This document shows, one piece after another, positions 5,031 through 7,203 of a stretch of DNA of 7,203 bases. This DNA comes from Pseudomonadales bacterium (GTDB taxonomy: Bacteria > Pseudomonadota > Gammaproteobacteria > Pseudomonadales > UBA3067), in assembly GCA_016763235.1 (NCBI GenBank), contig JAESUE010000022.1, forward strand, positions 1 to 7,203, given 5' to 3'. The notes under the pieces were generated by a model. The model was not told the origin of the DNA. It searched no databases and saw only the letters and a list, made by a program, of their open reading frames with translations. The position numbers and the translations under genes are program-made. The number at the start of each line of letters is the position of its first letter. Position 1 is the first letter of the stretch.

Positions 5031-6742
5031 ATGCGTAATTCTACTTTTAGCAGATCACTCTTGTGCTTTTTGTCCATGACGTGGGCTGCAGTGACGTACG
5101 CTGAGCTACAGGTTGTTCCCCTTGCTGCCAATGATGATGCCAATGTAATGGCCTTGGTGCAGAAAATCGCAGGCCCAAATGTGACGGTGAAGGATGGGCT
5201 TCTTAAACCAAGATTGATTCATGCCAACCCTGCTCAGCTTGGGTTATTTACGGGAGGGCGAGAGTGGGTTTCAGTGGCTGATTATTCTAGCAAGGGGCAA
5301 TCAATTGGCATCCCTGAAGGCCTAGTTCTATCGACGGGTAACGCAGTCGATGTACAGGCCGGTATTTTTTTGAAGAGCCGAAAAAAAGTACGAATATTAC
5401 AACCCCCGACTATATCGGTACGAACAACCCACTGTTGAATTTGGAGCCAGAGGCCAGCCGAGACCTCGTATTGCTTGAGTTCTATGTGACCCCAGAAAAC
5501 TCGACATTAAGGGTCGATTTTGTTTTTGCATCCGAAGAATATGAATATATTGATGCGAACTACCCTAACCGTATTTGTACGAGCGAAAAAGATAACGACC
5601 GTTTTGGCATTTTTGTTAGCCCACTTTTGGAAACGTCAGAGACAAACCTTGCGGTATGGGCGGATGGCTCGGAGATTAACGCAATTTCAATGCACCCCGC
5701 AGAAGGGATTTTTTGTACTGAACATAAAGCCGAGATGTATATTTCAAATGATCCTCAGAATCTCAGTCAATACAAAACGAGTTTGGATGGCTTTTCTCAG
5801 CCTTTGGCGGGGCAGATGTCTGTAACCCCAGGGGATACCTACCGAGTGAGGCTTGCTATCGCTGATACTGGTGACGGGCTTTATGATAGCGCGGTGCTTA
5901 TTCGTTTTATTTCGAGCCCAGCGGCTAATGAAGCACCGAGCTACCCGGCGGGGCTCGGGACATTTAGCAGTAAAACACCGGTCGCGACTCTACTGGCAGG
6001 GGTGAGCGATCCCAACGGGCCGGTTGATCAGGCGGAGCTGGCAAGCGGTGTTATTAATAACGGTGTTTCCCTGAACAGGCAGTCTGGTGAGTTAACTGTT
6101 TCTGGGCCGCTCAGCGCGGGAAGCGAAACTTTCTCGGTAAAAAGTTACGACTACTTGGCATGGCATCCTTGTACAGGAAGCTCTACATATAACCCTTGTG
6201 ATTACAATTACTTAAGCGATACGAGTCGCACTCCGGAAATCAGTGCGCTGACGTTGGCGTTTGCTGACGCAGACGCAACAAATACCGAACTGACCGTGGA
6301 TAAACCCGCGGCCGGTATTTCTGAATTAGTCACTATCAGCATTCAACTGAAAGACCTTGCTTCTAATGCACTCGTCACGGGTGGTGATGAGCTTATTGCT
6401 ACAAGCTCTCTGGGCGAACTTAATGGCTTGCAGGGGCAAAGCGTTGCAGCTATTGACCTGGGTAATGGCCAATACCAGTTCCACCTTACCAGTGACGCAG
6501 CGGGTGAAGCAGTGGTAGACATAGAACTTAATGGGGCGATTTTAAATGGCTCTCCGGTGTCTATAAATTTTAGTGCCGCACCGGTTCAGGACACAGATAA
6601 CGATGGGCTGTCGGACGAACAAGAAGCGCTTTTAGGGACCTCTCCCACCAATAGTGATAGCGACGGAGATGGCGTGCCGGATGGTGAAGAGGTGGGAGAT
6701 ATCAACAACCCACTCAATACCGATGGTGACTTATCTTACTAA
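5031..6742 (+). pseudogene. Secreted choice-of-anchor L domain protein, frameshifted at a T7 tract
   Basis: With one T restored this would be a protein of about 570 residues. A signal peptide (1-24; basic start, hydrophobic LLCFLSMTWAAV, cleavage after TYA) leads to a choice-of-anchor L domain: FTGG, GIPEGLVLSTGNAVDV, then in the second frame DLVLLEFYVTPE, RVDFVFASEEYEYI, DRFGIFVSP and LYDSAVLIRF. Next come a putative cadherin-like region (APSYPAGLGTFSSKTPVATL and on) and an Ig/invasin-like domain (TELTVDKPAAGISELVTISI and on). The end has acidic calcium-binding repeats of thrombospondin-3 type (DTDNDGLSDEQE, DSDGDGVPDGEE, NTDGD). The frame changes at T7 (5365-5371): the first frame ends at TGA 5436-5438, while EEPKKSTNITTPDYIGTNN continues only in the +2 frame. 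The protein should be exported and probably surface-associated. The third repeat stops abruptly at NTDGDLSY with no sorting signal, so the 3' end also seems truncated. TAAAGG lies 7 nt before the ATG. Confidence 0.86.
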
Positions 6743-7058
6743 TTTGGGGATTGGTGGCGTTACTTTGTTCCCTCTGATTGTGGCATTAAAGAATTATCAT
6801 CGAGTTCCAATGGGTCATAGAAAAATGTTGCTTTATGGGGTTGGCTTAATAATTTGGGGGGCGTTAGTTTTCGGGTGGCTGTCTTCCGGTCTAGAGCAAA
6901 TGAGAATCCTAAAAGTAGATAGTTTAGTTGAAGTCGATTTAAAAGAGGATTTTATCTCTAGTTTTAGTGTCTGGGTTTTTGTATTTCCAGCAGTTGTACT
7001 AGCGATTGGAACAAATCTCATTACACAGTATTTGCTTGTAAATGACGAAGATAAGTAA
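6723..7058 (+). CDS. Hypothetical three-helix membrane protein
   Basis: I do not recognise the family. The 111-residue reading from ATG 6723 has three hydrophobic segments: about 4-22 (LTNLGIGGVTLFPLIVAL), 35-57 (MLLYGVGLIIWGALVFGWL) and 81-106 (FSVWVFVFPAVVLAIG and on). A short basic loop (HRVPMGHRK) and an acidic, amphipathic stretch (65-78) separate them, and the tail is charged (NDEDK). The start lies inside the last calcium-binding repeat of the preceding gene and overlaps its stop by 20 bp in another frame. No Shine-Dalgarno precedes it. The frame stays open further left to 6654, but those residues are only the shifted reading of the repeats. From about 6728 the DNA becomes clearly more AT-rich. 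The gene may have lost its native 5' end, so the true start is uncertain. Confidence 0.62.
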   Translation: MVTYLTNLGIGGVTLFPLIVALKNYHRVPMGHRKMLLYGVGLIIWGALVFGWLSSGLEQMRILKVDSLVEVDLKEDFISSFSVWVFVFPAVVLAIGTNLITQYLLVNDEDK

Positions 7059-7203
7059 CTACCGTGAAATGATTGTGAGAGGTGTACCAACTCAGTGTTA
7101 TGGCATTGCCCCTCTAACAAGCGACTGTGATTAAAAACAACCCATGCAGCGAATTTAATTAATTCATGTTCCACTCCAAATTATCGCGTACCATTGCATT
7201 TAA

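Noticed and set aside
6654..6722. Longer N-terminus for the membrane protein from ATG 6654.
   Set aside because: This stretch is the shifted reading of the calcium-binding repeats of the preceding gene and has no ribosome binding site.

Overview
The window looks like chromosomal DNA of a marine-type gammaproteobacterium (Alteromonadales/Cellvibrionales-like). This is judged from the protein families present (AbgT transporter, YjdM/PhnA, a His-box fatty acid desaturase, a GDCCVxC-type Cys-rich protein, a DPMCSWCWGF DsbA-family protein, a choice-of-anchor L protein) and from moderate GC. The genus cannot be fixed from the sequence alone. There are no rRNA or tRNA genes, no CRISPR array, no intact transposase gene and no recognisable defence cassette.

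Layout from left to right: the last 113 codons of an AbgT-family transporter (+), with a terminator-like hairpin; repeat copy 1; yjdM (+), which converges across a second hairpin on a fatty acid desaturase (-) broken by an in-frame TAA; repeat copy 2; a small Cys-rich GDCCVxC-type gene (-); an intergenic stretch with a hairpin and repeat copy 3; a GST-DsbA pair (+, 15 nt apart) in which the DsbA-like gene carries a one-base deletion; truncated repeat copy 4; a 67-codon orphan ORF (+); about 300 bp of mostly unexplained DNA ending in a 74-bp relative of the repeat; a secreted choice-of-anchor L protein gene (+) frameshifted at a T7 tract; and a three-helix membrane protein gene (+) whose start overlaps the truncated end of the previous gene.

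The most distinctive feature is a family of non-coding, MITE-like elements. Three copies are exactly 141 bp, have GTAACTATTCAGC-type terminal inverted repeats and lie in the same orientation. A fourth is 3'-truncated. A fifth is a 74-bp internally deleted relative whose two ends carry the same variant terminus. Three of the five are flanked by 8-bp direct repeats matching at 7 of 8 positions. GTAA ends with 8-bp duplications suggest mobilisation by an IS66-type transposase, which is an inference. The elements sit just behind stop codons or just ahead of ribosome binding sites.

The second theme is gene decay. Three of the nine genes are each interrupted by one small lesion (a stop substitution, a 1-nt deletion and a homopolymer length change), with clean homology on both sides. 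The membrane protein gene also appears to be joined to a truncated neighbour. The T7 lesion in the secreted protein could be a phase-variation switch rather than decay. I see no coherent new multi-gene system; the repeat family is the best candidate for something undescribed.
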